In this document: in pieces, positions 23,390 through 34,247 of the stretch
Position numbering within the stretch: the stretch's first letter is position 1
Layout of the letters: each line of letters starts with the position of its first letter
Source: Acorus gramineus
Lineage: Eukaryota > Streptophyta > Magnoliopsida > Acorales > Acoraceae
Assembly: GCA_030737835.1 (NCBI GenBank)
Contig: JAUJYN010000024.1
Span: 1,325,974 to 1,389,973, forward strand
Length of the DNA: 64,000 nucleotides
Direction: 5' to 3'
The notes under the pieces: generated by a model
What the model saw: the letters and a program-made list of their open reading frames with translations, nothing else
What the model was told of the DNA's origin: nothing
Database searches by the model: none
Program-made: the position numbers and the translations under genes

Positions 23390-25390
23390 TCAATGACTTA
23401 GCTGGTCTCTCTTTTTTTGATGTAAGATGGGAGTGTAATACCAAAGAAAAATAAAATTAGACTGAACTCCAAGGGGGCCAAATGAGGCATCTGTTGCACC
23501 CAAAAACAAGCACAATGAGAGTACAAGAAGCGGAAGGCAATTTACAATAAGCCCACTCATAAGCTTACCCTTTGGAAGCACCACATTTTCATTCCAAAAC
23601 TGTGAATGCCCCAATCTTTGAGGATATTCAAGACAGATTCCTTGACATCCTGAAAGCACAAGTTTGCCCCCAAGAAAATAACCTCATCTCCAGCAATCCA
23701 GAGTGCTAACACCCTGCTGGAATAATATGTTGGGAGAATATTTGCAGCCATACTCTCATCAAACTTCTCCCTTTATTTCTTACCTGTTCTTCCACATCTG
23801 ATTCGGGAGACAATTTCGCCATTCATATTAACTGATTCTCCCAGAATTTTCCATAGAAGTTTGAAAAGCTGCATTGAACCATTAGGTGCTCGGTACTTTT
23901 CAGGATCCAGATTGCATAAAGCACATTGACATTAGCATTGCTGACCCACTTAGCCCTGTAGATATGTGTTGGTGGCTTTGATTGTCGTTAAAATCTCGTC
24001 TTTGCCAACAAAAATATAAAACCCTTACCTAGGTAGAAAGTGGTAGCAAGGGGTCGAATCCAGAGGGAGGCTATTGAAGCAAACGAATAAAAGTAAAAGA
24101 TTATCAATTTTTGGCAAAAACGTTTAAAAATAAATTATCAATGATTGATTTAAGAAAACTAATTTAAAAGCTAAAATTGAAACCAATGTATAAAAAGGAC
24201 CACCAAGGATTGGAAATCCACCCCACGTGTATCGTGATAATTCTTTCTTTTGCATCTAATGAAAACAGAATATTTCAAAAGCAGTTCACTTCTACTCGAT
24301 TTAAAAATAGGGTTTATAAAACATCAACCGTATCCCATCTAAGTAGAACGACGGAAGATCTAAAAATACCCATAATAAAAGAAATCTAAGTTGAAGAAAC
24401 TATATAAACATGAAGAACAAATCAGAAAATATCAATGCACAAAGAAAAGAATCAATCGTTCAAATGAATGGGGTGGAATCCTCTCCTTGATGGAAGGATT
24501 TTCTAGCCTATCATGGTTGATGAAATTATAGAATAAACATAAAAATATTCCATGAAAACAAAATAACAATGCACTTTTATTGAAAACACAAGAGAATCTG
24601 TTTCTATTAAAAACAAAAACTAAAAATAAAAACTCAAAACAGAAAAGAAAGAACAAAAACTGAAAATAAATTCCTTCTTGGCTGAATGAAGAGATGCCTT
24701 CCTCTCTCTCTGGAGTGCCCTTTTTATAGGGGTTTTGAGGGTTGAATTAGTTGTAAATGCTGATTTGCTTGAGTTGTTAATGCTGATTTCCAAATTATTT
24801 GGAGATATAATTGCAAAATCTATTAGACATCTTGTTGATTTGTTGGAGATGTCAAAGCTGATTTGATTAAAGATTTTATTGATTTGGTGGATCATTTTTA
24901 GAAGTTTTGATGAAGCTTTGAATGCTAATTCCTTTTCCAATTTATAACATGTCAAATTTAAATACTGCCAAATTTAGATTTCTGAATTTTAAAATATGGC
25001 TCTATATGAAAAATATGATAATGCATATTAATTGTATAAATATTGTCAATTTGTGCAAAATATGCTTTGAATATAAAGAATAGAAGCTTCCCTAATATGC
25101 ATGTATATATGAATAATTACATAGGGAAATGTTCCAAAACAACTCTTAAAAGCATATAAAAATATGTTCTTTTGAATATCTAACAATATGCAAGTAGCCC
25201 CTCCGGGTACACCAGCCAGAAAAAAACATTGCAATTTGAGGGGAGCCCTTTATCCTCATCAGCCACCATATATGATTCAACAGGGGTTCCTCTGTCTGCT
25301 GGTATGTTAGAGAATGGCTGACAGGCGATGCAGTTCTTGGATCTTGGTATCATGATTATCATTGAGATCCCTTCTGAAAGTATCCCCATT
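23390..25390 (-). other. Unidentified minus-strand coding-like remnant split by a solo LTR
   Basis: With the solo LTR removed, the minus strand from about 25389 to 25201 and then 23961 to 23390 has open stretches, including 25180-25389 (69 codons), 23557-23751 (64 codons) and 23390-23659 (89 codons). One contains the segment ALWIAGDEVIFLGANLCF. I do not recognise the family. The same stretches are preserved in copy B (46367-46576, 44742-44936, 44575-44844). They lie inside SGF29 intron 1. Could be an inserted gene fragment or chance. Confidence 0.25.
23967..25195 (-). mobile_element. Gypsy-type solo LTR, 1229 bp, copy A intron 1
   Basis: On the plus strand it runs from tgttggtggctttg to gaatatctaaca. 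The target duplication atatg is at 23962-23966 and 25196-25200. It holds the reverse complement of the common gypsy LTR motif (gtcgaatcc-agaggg near the plus start) and a minus TATA box (about 24720-24730, TATAAAAAGG). No internal domain. Present at the same site in copy B (45152-46372), so older than the duplication. Confidence 0.85.
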
Positions 25391-26564
25391 GTTGTTGAGG
25401 CCTTAAAATATCAGATCATAGTTGTTTGGTTATAAAGCATACATCTCTTTTTAAGTCAGGTATTTATGGATGTCCGGTACATGCGGTGGCACATTTCTTT
25501 CTTTTTTCCCCTGTGAAGTTGGGGTCCCTCTGGATGTACATGCACACTAGCAAGATGGAATTTGAACATAGACTTCCTTTTTGGAGGTGGTTAGTGCTCT
25601 TTCACAAAACAAAAAACTCACATTTTTGTAAAATAATCCAAGAATTTCGGGATGTAATCTTATTCCTTATGATATCCATGTATTTGAAAGACATGTTTGA
25701 TATATTTGATAATAACTTGCCTAGTGAGACCTTTCTGCTCAGGTGATATCATTGTTTCTGTATTAATATATTCACTCTCTTTTATTACATATGTCCATTT
25801 TGTTATCTGCCATTTTTTGGGGAACTAAATCTTTTCCCCCCTTTCTTCTTTTCTTATTAATGCAGCTCCAGAGATGGTTGAAAAGCCAGGGGATAATTCA
25901 TTGTCAAGACTTCGAATCTTATACATCCAAGCAAAAGATCTTGCAGAAAATGAAATGAAGTATGAATGCCTCTTAAATTCTTACATATGAGTCTTATTGC
26001 TACTTCTATATAGTTGAGATATTTATAAAAGTTGAAAATTAGCATTCTTTCAAGAGCATGAAGCAGTGTCACGGTTGCTTTATAAGTCTTTGATGAGGGA
26101 GTGCATGAATCTAGGGGTAACAAATGCATGAGCTATTATTTTTTCCATATTCAATTATTTCAGTAATATTTAGTTTTACGCACATTCATTTCTATAAGAA
26201 TGGCCCACTTAATGTTTATAGTTTTGCCTAAAGCTGAAGAAAGTAAACCCGATAAAGATAGAATTCTTATGTGCACTATAAGAAAGAGATTCATCTGCAT
26301 CCTATATATTGTCACTCTCTCAAGAATGAGGAAGGATGGGTTTGAATTCTAAGATGCTCCTTTCGTAGGATGTTCTCTTGATTTTCTTTTTTCATTGTGG
26401 CCCTTCTAATATCCATGTCAAAAGTGTACTTCTAATATGTACTTATGACTCACCCAACTATGCCCCTATCATTTAGTTCATATCTATAAATATGTCAACT
26501 TTACATAAATCTGGTGAAAAAGAATGATGGTCATTATAAGTGTAAAATAGTGCATGCTCCTTGC

Positions 26565-26593
26565 TTATTTTTTCAAAAAAAAAAAAAAAAAAT
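26565..26593 (+). mobile_element. Poly(A)-only retroposon scar in intron 2, copy A
   Basis: A segment ttattttttc plus an A-run and a final t is flanked by a perfect 12-bp direct repeat, catgctccttgc (26553-26564 and 26594-26605). This fits a severely 5'-truncated LINE- or SINE-type insertion. Also present in copy B near 47735-47790. Confidence 0.5.
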
Positions 26594-29519
26594 CATGCTC
26601 CTTGCCAATGAGAGCACTTTTATTATCAATCATCACACTAATTTAAAATCAATATGAGGAAGTTTGATGTGTGATTCCTAGTCCGACTATGGGTCATGGT
26701 TTTTTTTTAGCATTGCTCTCTTTCAGATCTCAAAGACATGGTTAAGCCATGCTTTTTTTTTGTAAGCGTTCCACTCAGGAGGACTGCATTATAAATTCTC
26801 TATTTTGCAAATGAATAATATTTACATTTGGAGAAATAACGAACAATTTGGCATCTCAAAGCTTTACATCTCCCGTGGCTGTCCTGTTATTGGTTTATCT
26901 ATACCAATATCCTGTTTATCATTTGGTTTCAATCCAAGTTGCCCCCAAATGCAAAATTTATAGCTTTGGACATGCATGTAACTAGGTCTGCAAGTTAGGA
27001 AAGTCATCAAAGTGACCTGGAAGTCATGTCAGAAAATGAGCAAAGTCACACTTATGGGAAATGAAATTTATCTAATTTCATGATTCAGAACATTTCTTTC
27101 CTTCTTTTTGTTTTTTATTGTCACGTTTGGTCATCCAATAAGAGTCAGGTCAGTGCTGACTTGTCGATTTACATATGCATATTCTGGTATTAGCATGAGC
27201 TTGATATGGATGCCTTTACCAACATGTGGGCTTTAAATGTATACATACCTCCATATTAGTATCTGCATCTTCTTTAGAACAATTCATAAGCTTGTACATA
27301 GAATGTCTTAGCCCCCCAAAATTTGAGTATAGATGAAAGAACCAATAAGTGATTTGACCTCCATATCCTCTTTGAAGTCACTTACGTGAAAGTGTAATAA
27401 GTGATTGTTGAGATTAGCATGCAAACAAACAGACTATTGAGCCTATAGTTATCAAATTTTTATTTTTGATATCTTTGATCGTCTGTTACTGTCATCTTGA
27501 TATGCATTAATGTTGTTCTTTCTTTTCTAATAGTACTTCGAATATGTTGGTGGGCCAATTGGACACTCTCCTGCAACCTGGACTTCCAGCAGTTCCTGCA
27601 GCACAAAGAAAAAAGATAGGTGAGCTCCAAAAACCATATCAAAATCATTTAGGTCTTGGAAAGATAGTTAAATACTAGTAGTTTGTCAAATTCTAATTCT
27701 AAAATGTCGCTTTACTTATTTTGGTTGGTGGGGCTGATCATGTTATCCTGAGAGGGAAGTTCATTTTCTTATAAAGCTTTAAACTAACCATCATGTAAAC
27801 TGGACCTTGTCAAGATCGAGTGTGATTGGCTATTTTTAGTTACTGAAACTGATTGAGACTATAATATTCAATTATAGGGAACTAAAGTAGTTGGCTATGT
27901 TTGTCATTTAATTTGAGTATTCAATTAATGTCAAACATAGTTATCTTGCTTAATGACATATGAGAATTCTAAGGAGGGTCCATAAATTGTAGATATTATA
28001 AAACTATTGATACCTCAACAGTCAACAAACTCCTGAATTGTGAAAATTGGGAGACCTTTTTTTCCCAAAAAGGACCGACCATCTACCATAATCACGCATT
28101 TCTGTGTTTTGAAACCCTGGGATTTTTATTTTTTTTTTGAGAAAAAGGTAGACAATGCTACCATTGTTCATTAAGTTTAACCATAGGACAAAACCCTGGC
28201 TTACTATGATAAATGGAGAATTCTGAGAGTACATAAGTGGTAGATGTCTCAAATCACTCTCCCATTTTGATTAAATCTTAGCGTATTCATCAAATTGTGA
28301 AAATCGTAAGCTACTTACAGTTTGCAAACCCAATTAAAGGCCAACATATATTGAGCTTGTTTATAGTATTGACTAAGATACCCCATGACCCCTTTTGTCA
28401 TAATTACCAAAAATGGTTTTCTCCTTCGTGTTCCTGTGACCCATCCCTCTCTTTAATGGAGAATTCTTTCCTTCCACTTTCGATCACATGAGTCCAAATT
28501 TTACTGGATACCAGATCTATGATGCAGCTTTGTAACCTCCCCAAAAGAACATTAATCTTCTATACCCTCTCTTTCTCTACCTCTGCCTATGTGCCATTTT
28601 TCCAAAGCCTTACCAAATCACGTTATTGCTTAAGCGAATTTTTTTTGAAAACAATATTGGAGCTATTATATGAATAAAGAAGCCCCCAGGCACAAGGATA
28701 CAAGGGATTGATATCAATTAATGATGTTTGGACCTCAAGCATAACTTTTTATTTTGAGAAAAAAGGTATGAGTTTTTTTATGGGAGCTATGATATAAAAG
28801 TAAATGACACCGCTCGAACAAGACGTCAATTCCACCTGAAGGAGAACCTTGACCTAAGGTTGAAGAGATGCCAAGCAAGGACATGCTTGAACCTTCCCGT
28901 ATTCTTATAAGACACAAGCATGCACCTGACAAATGTGAGACATAGTTCTATTCGTGTTCAATAAGTTTTCCATGAAATCAACTAGGACACGTCCTAGACA
29001 TGGTCCGACGCTTCCCAAGACACTCTAAACAGTTTTTTGGATTACATGGACGGACTATTCATCTAATGGAAGGGGGAAAAAGAAAATTTCACTCCCCTCT
29101 CGATCAAAGGAAGATGAAAACACCAAGATGTTTTTCCTTGTTATTTCTCCTTTTCTTTTCTTTTCTTCTCTGTTTCTCATGTTTTTTTTTTTTAAATTTT
29201 CCTTTTCTTTAGTTTTTTTCTCCTCTCATTACCTATTTTTCCTCCTTTTCTTCAGTTTTTCCCTCTTATTCTCTGTTCCTCCTATTCTTCTAATCTTTTT
29301 TTTTTTTTATCTAAAGTGGCTTAGTGTGAAAGCAGTCCTGACCTGTTCTTTGACAAGTAATGTCTACTATTTTAAATCTGATCTATATTTGATGGGTGTC
29401 TTTCTAATGGTTTTTTTTGGTGGTTCAGTTAATTTTTTGCTTTGGTAATCCCTCATTAAAGAAAGTGCCAACCAAATATTGGTAAAAAGTGGATAAGATG
29501 TGCTCTACTACGTTTGACG

Positions 29520-29811
29520 GCTAGTTTGGCAAGGGGGTAAAAGTTTGAGGATTAATTATCTTAATTTTAGTGGATAAAAAAAGTTTATTAATTTTGTCCT
29601 TATTCACATTTGTCAAAATCAGAATATAAAGATTAGATAAATGTTATATCCTTTAGATGAAACAAAATATCCCCATTTCATATCAGAATTTGGACATATG
29701 TCTCCATTTTATCTTGATTATTTTTTATAACAATCAAGATACATTGTTTTCCAACCTTTTATTCCCTCACTTATACTCTTATCCCACCACTTATCCCCTT
29801 GTCAAACCAGC
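29520..29811. mobile_element. MITE, about 290 bp, copy A intron 3
   Basis: The ends gctagtttggcaaggggg and ccccttgtcaaaccagc are inverted repeats of about 17 bases with two mismatches. The inside is AT-rich without coding. Target duplication not clear, superfamily not assigned. Same element in copy B at 50715-50997, where about 10 internal bases differ. Confidence 0.65.
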
Positions 29812-30340
29812 TCAAAGGGCCTCTCTGAAGCTGGGACTTCTAATACAATTATGAAAGATGAGACATATGGGGGGTTTCTTTTAGTTTTCCCTTCAGTATA
29901 GGGTTATGTTTTCCGTCTTTCCTTTTTTTTCTTTATATATTTGTTCAAATATTCATGAAATTAATCGAACTCCCATGAATATATATACTAAATACTGGAA
30001 ACCTTTATAAGGGTTGTTTTAAGGTCACAGCTTTATGTATTTTATGCGAACCCATTTATCTTAATGTTGAATTGAATTAAACTTTCAATTAATATATGGC
30101 ATATAAATATTAGCTTTATATGATTATGTATCACAGGCAGAATTAATATTTGTAAATCTATTTGGTAATCAGATTTTTTGGGTTGTTTGGTAATTTGATT
30201 ATGATACGTTAATATGTCATAAGTTTGTCCCTGAGAGTTAAATTATATGTCCTGTGAGACCCTTTTCTTTGTCCTTTTGTTCTTGTTTTGTTTGATGTTC
30301 TATTTATGTTTTTTTTTTTTATCCAATTCTAATATTATAG

Positions 30341-30500
30341 GAAACAGAAGATGAAAGTTCGAGTTTCGGGAGTGGTGGTACTAGCAACCCCGCACTCATA
30401 ATTGATGACAAAACACTTATTTGGAAGTATATGACTAGAGAAGAAAAAGTGGTGGAGGGGGTGACAATTGGGGATTCAAATTCAGTTATTGTCATACAAG
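30341..30500 (+). pseudogene. Possible hAT (BED-type) transposase exon fragment in intron 3, copy A
   Basis: After an acceptor-like attctaatattatag, an open stretch encodes an acidic-Ser/Gly lead (SSSFGSGGTSNP) and then DDKTLIWKYMTREEK. This resembles the start of BED zinc-finger hAT proteins, where a Trp-Lys-Tyr-x-Thr segment is common. The Cys/His residues of a BED finger do not follow. Same stretch in copy B from 51526. It may be a fossil fragment. Confidence 0.35.
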
Positions 30501-31869
30501 TTTTTTGGTTGAACATTGAATTACATTTAAATCCTTTTATGGTTGTGGATTAGTATTTTTTTTTTTTCATTTTATTTCATGTGGATATCTAATCTATAAA
30601 ATTATTGATTTATTTATTGTGTCATTCCTGTGTCCGCGTTCTTTTTTTTCCCCAAGAAATTACTGGCACCGCCTCCCATGTTCTATCCATGCTGCATGGA
30701 ATGCCACTGTAGCAGCCCAAATAATTTTCACATAAACTTTTCTTTGGTATAAACGCTCGTCATAATCAATCCATCAACAAATCACATGCGGTATGACTGT
30801 GTGAGCTTGAATTTCGCTTTATTACTTTTATCATCTTTTCTTTCTTCACTGAAACCATTCTCACATCTCTTTTAAATTGTTCGAGTCGCATCATGTATTG
30901 AGTGCAATCCAAATCTTACTCCATATCCTTGCACTACAATGATAACTATAGAAGGTATGACCTGAGTCTCCTCCATAAACTTTGCAAAACGTGTTTCTAT
31001 CACTCACCTAATTGGTTTGAATCTTTATGAGAAGATTGTCTTGAGAGAGAAGATACCTGAAGCATCGAATCTTCAGTGAAGAGATGACACCCTAAATTTG
31101 ATACGCAAACCGAGCCTAGGAGATTCATGAGAAGGATCCAATTAAAGCTGCCTATAGAAAGATTTCACGAAAAAGCCTACTTTGGGAGTTAGCTTTCAAC
31201 ACATTGTATCTTCTTCTCCCAAGTTCAAGTGTACCTCTTCTAATGATGCCAATAAGGGAAAGGTTTCACCCGCATTCCCTTGAATTCTTTGCGATTTCCT
31301 GTATGCTAAAGTGAAGGGTGTGAATAGGCTTAACTTTCCCCATTCTTCTTGATGTCTTTCAGCATGTGAGTCTTTTGTGCAGATCTATCCTTGTTTAAGC
31401 TTTGGGTTTTCTGCACCAGATCCACTAGCTGTACCATAAGTTATTGGCTTTATTGCTATGATAAAGGTAAAAAGTGTGTGGAAATTAGGACAATTTATTC
31501 CAGGAAAGTGTTATTTATTTTGTTAGCTCAATGATATAATGCAGGACATGGTCTGATTTGAACTCTTTGTTTAAGCAAGGTTTATAAGTGCTACCCTATT
31601 ATTGGAGGGCTGTTTTAGGTCATGGAAATTTTTTTTGGCTACCACTTGTATTTGAGTTAGATATCTTTTTTTAATCAAATATTTGTTGCTTAATTTAATG
31701 TTATGTTCCTTATGCAGTTCCTGCTTGCTTTACGTTATTGTTGAATGTTGATGTATTGCAGAAGTGAGTGAGCAGAAGAAGAAGCGGGTGAAGGCTGATT
31801 CAGAGATTCCTAGGCTTTCTCCTGCATTATATCATTAGGGTAGTAGAATATGGGGAGGGTACGATAAAA

Positions 31870-32476
31870 TAGGGAAGGCAAAGGGGCGGGTTGGGATGGG
31901 TTTGGTATCTCAATCCCAAACCCGTTAATAAAATTTTGTCCTAAGCCCGTTAATAAAATTTTGTCCCAAATCCATCCCAAACCCGTGACGGGTTTTATTA
32001 TTTCGTCCCAAACCCTTGATGGGTTTTATTATGTCATCTCAAACCCGTCCCAACAAGTTTTTAAGAAACTAAACTCATCTCATCCCATCTTATTTAGAAG
32101 GGTACAAATTTAAAAATCCCAATTTTTCAAATATTTTTAATATTTTTTATTCTTTCTTATATTAAAAATTAAATAATTATTTTTATTCGTCATGTTATAT
32201 AATATTACTTAATGCATGCTTAGATATTTTATAAATAATAATAATGTATGATATGCTAGTTTAATTTATCTATCATATCATTTATAATGATATAAATGAT
32301 TTAAACAGTGTATAACATGGTGGGGTGAGTTTTGCATTTGAATCTCAAACCCATCCCATATCTTCATTGGGTTGGGACGGGTTGAGTTTGGGTTTGACAT
32401 TTAAAAAACCAAACCCATCCTAATAGGGTCGGGTCAGAGCAGGTTTCCCGTTTATCCTGTCCCACTGCCATCCCTA
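31870..32476. mobile_element. hAT-like MITE, about 607 bp
   Basis: The left end tagggaaggcaaaggggcgg and the right end cactgccatcccta are inverted repeats of the TAGGGATGGCA type common in plant hAT miniature elements. The interior is full of cccaaacccgt/acgggtttggt words typical of that group. The 8-bp flanks are only partly alike (cgataaaa, taagaaaa). Non-coding. Confidence 0.6.
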
Positions 32477-32776
32477 TAAGAAAATAAGGGGGGAATAAGT
32501 CTAAAAAGCTGTTTATTTGGAAAGAATAGATTATAAATGGATATAATTATGCCAGAATGGGTAGAAATAAGTTGATATTTGTATTCTAAGTCTTACTTGA
32601 AATTATGTTATTCAATCCAATCTATTTTATTGGTATAAGGGAACTCACTTAATTAATTGTTATCGCCTTTTATGAATCAGGGGGTCTACAGGTCAAATAA
32701 TTTTTTCATACTTTATTCACAACTTATCCATGGTCAACCTAACATCATAAAATTTATTATTAAACGAGAATAACTA

Positions 32777-33365
32777 GGTACGTGTTTGTTAAAACTTATA
32801 AGTTAAATATTATAGCGTTTAGCTTAAAATAAACACTTGTTTCATATTTAAGCTAAAAATAGTTTAAAGAAATCATAATTTGTAAGTTGGTAAAGAGATG
32901 GTTTTAATATTATAGCTTATAAAATGCTTTTAAATTTTTTTATTTTAAACACTCATGCCGTTAATTTTTTTTTACTAATAATGTGTTTCTATTTTTACTA
33001 TTACACTAAAAAATTGTCAAACCTCTTTTCATCTTCTCAATTTTTTTACTATTACAAATAATATATTATCAATTTTTTTAAAATTTCATTTGTCAATTTA
33101 TTATAATTCTAAAATGTAATATTTGAAAAATATTGTAATGAATGTAAACTATTATTTATGTTAAGTTGATTTTCTTTTAAATATTTATAAAATTAAATTT
33201 ATATGGAAAAATCCATTTATTTTATTTTAAATATAATCAATTTTTCACTTTTACAATTTAAAGATATTTTTGACAATTGTACACAAAAAACTGTTTTATA
33301 ACTTATTAAATAAACATTAACTACTATTTATTTTGTGTTTTTAAACAGCTACAATAAACATACAT
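32777..33365. mobile_element. Possible MITE, AT-rich
   Basis: gtgtttgttaaaacttataag near 32787 is imperfectly inverted relative to acttattaaataaacatta near 33301. No clear target duplication. Non-coding. Low confidence. Confidence 0.3.
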
Positions 33366-33654
33366 ACTATTTATTAAAAAAAACTATAATCTATAATCTA
33401 AGGGAGCATTTGGATGTGGGTTTACAAACCCAGCTTTTTGTATAAAGCTGATTTTTTTATAGCTTTTGAATTTCACTTTTTTACATGGCTTTTCAAATAA
33501 TATTTAAAATCGTGTTTTGTAAATAATGACAAGGAAGATTTTGAAATGCTAGAATTAATAAAATGTTTGATAACTAATCAGCAACACAGCTTATGAAAAT
33601 ACAAAATTACAGTTTTATCCTCATTCATTCTCCAAATCCTACAACCTAGTAAAC

Positions 33655-33890
33655 TCATGAATAAACCCACATAAAAATAAACCATAGAACATGAAATCTT
33701 AAAGAATCCATGAAAAACTAATCCAACAAAACCCACACAAAAATAAACAATAAAACATGAAACCTAAAGAATCCATGAAAAACTAATCCAACAAAACCCA
33801 CACAAAAATAAACCATAAAACATGAAATACTAAAGAATTCATGAAAAGCTAATCCAACAAAACATGAAACTCTAAAGAACCCATTAAGTA
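33655..33890. repeat. Tandem repeat, unit about 65 bp, 3-4 copies
   Basis: Units contain acccacacaaaaataaacc, aaacatgaaa, tccatgaaaaactaatcc. The acccacac phrase at 33731 recurs at 33796, giving the period. Flanking copies are partial. Confidence 0.8.
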
Positions 33891-34034
33891 AATCCCCAAG
33901 GAAATAAAAACGCGAAGAGAGAGATGAGAGAAAAATGGAAGAGAGAGAGGGTTATAAAAGCCACTAAACATTAAACATTTACATTCAAGGATTATAATAA
34001 GATTTAAATAGGATTTTGATTCTTAGCAATCCTT

Positions 34035-34247
34035 TGAATGGGGATTAGCCACCAACAAACTTGATTTTTAATATCAGAAATTATATATCCATAATAGATT
34101 ACAACAAACATCTTTATATAGGATTACAAATAACTGCTATTATAGCTACCTAACAACAGGCACCTAAATTAGTGACAACCAACTCTCATTACACAATCAC
34201 TTAATAACATATTGTATAATCAAATAGTAGCAGTTTCCTAGCATTCA
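34035..34247 (-). repeat. LTR of the chromovirus (3' LTR), 213 bp
   Basis: On the minus strand it begins TGAATGCTAGG directly after a purine tract (AAGGGGGGG) and ends CCCCATTCA, giving 6-bp inverted ends TGAATG/CATTCA. The short length is consistent with Reina-like chromoviruses. The matching 5' LTR is missing. Confidence 0.7.

Larger units (their letters stand above)
14323..31825 (+). repeat. Segmental duplication, copy A (carries the truncated SGF29)
   Basis: From tttcttatcctatgaacaat at 14323 to tctcctgc at 31825, this block repeats 37890-53008 in the same orientation at very high identity, introns and mobile elements included. It is longer than copy B mainly because of a 2354-bp solo LTR (17926-20279). 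The left boundary falls in unremarkable AT-rich DNA and the right boundary inside exon 4 of SGF29. Neither end coincides with a recognised repeat in copy A. Scattered single-base and homopolymer differences show these are two real loci rather than one sequence pasted twice. Confidence 0.95.
20721..31838 (+). pseudogene. SGF29: Truncated SGF29 copy (exons 1-3 and part of exon 4), lacks the Tudor domains
   Basis: Exons 20721-20859, 25866-25959, 27534-27619 and 31762-31838, with GT-AG junctions and phases identical to the intact copy. The match to exon 4 stops after tctcctgc at 31825. New sequence then adds Leu-Tyr-His and a TAG at 31836-31838. The predicted product has 131 residues: 127 shared, then four ending in ALYH. 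It keeps the N-terminal helical segment (with ELDRLRKEQE at about 22-31) and the basic KKKRVK motif of exon 4, but loses the whole tandem Tudor reader. The shared exons show only one silent change by eye (GAT/GAC at codon 12), and the promoter is kept. It may be transcribed, but without a normal 3' end. It is called a pseudogene because half the protein is missing; a short functional product cannot be excluded. Confidence 0.9.

Noticed and set aside
24432..24656. Phe-rich minus frame (also 45618-45842)
   Set aside because: Lies inside a solo LTR, low complexity.
29128..29448. Phe/Leu/Ser-rich frame resembling a membrane protein (also 50350-50643)
   Set aside because: Product of a T-rich intron stretch; length and sequence differ between the two duplicate copies.
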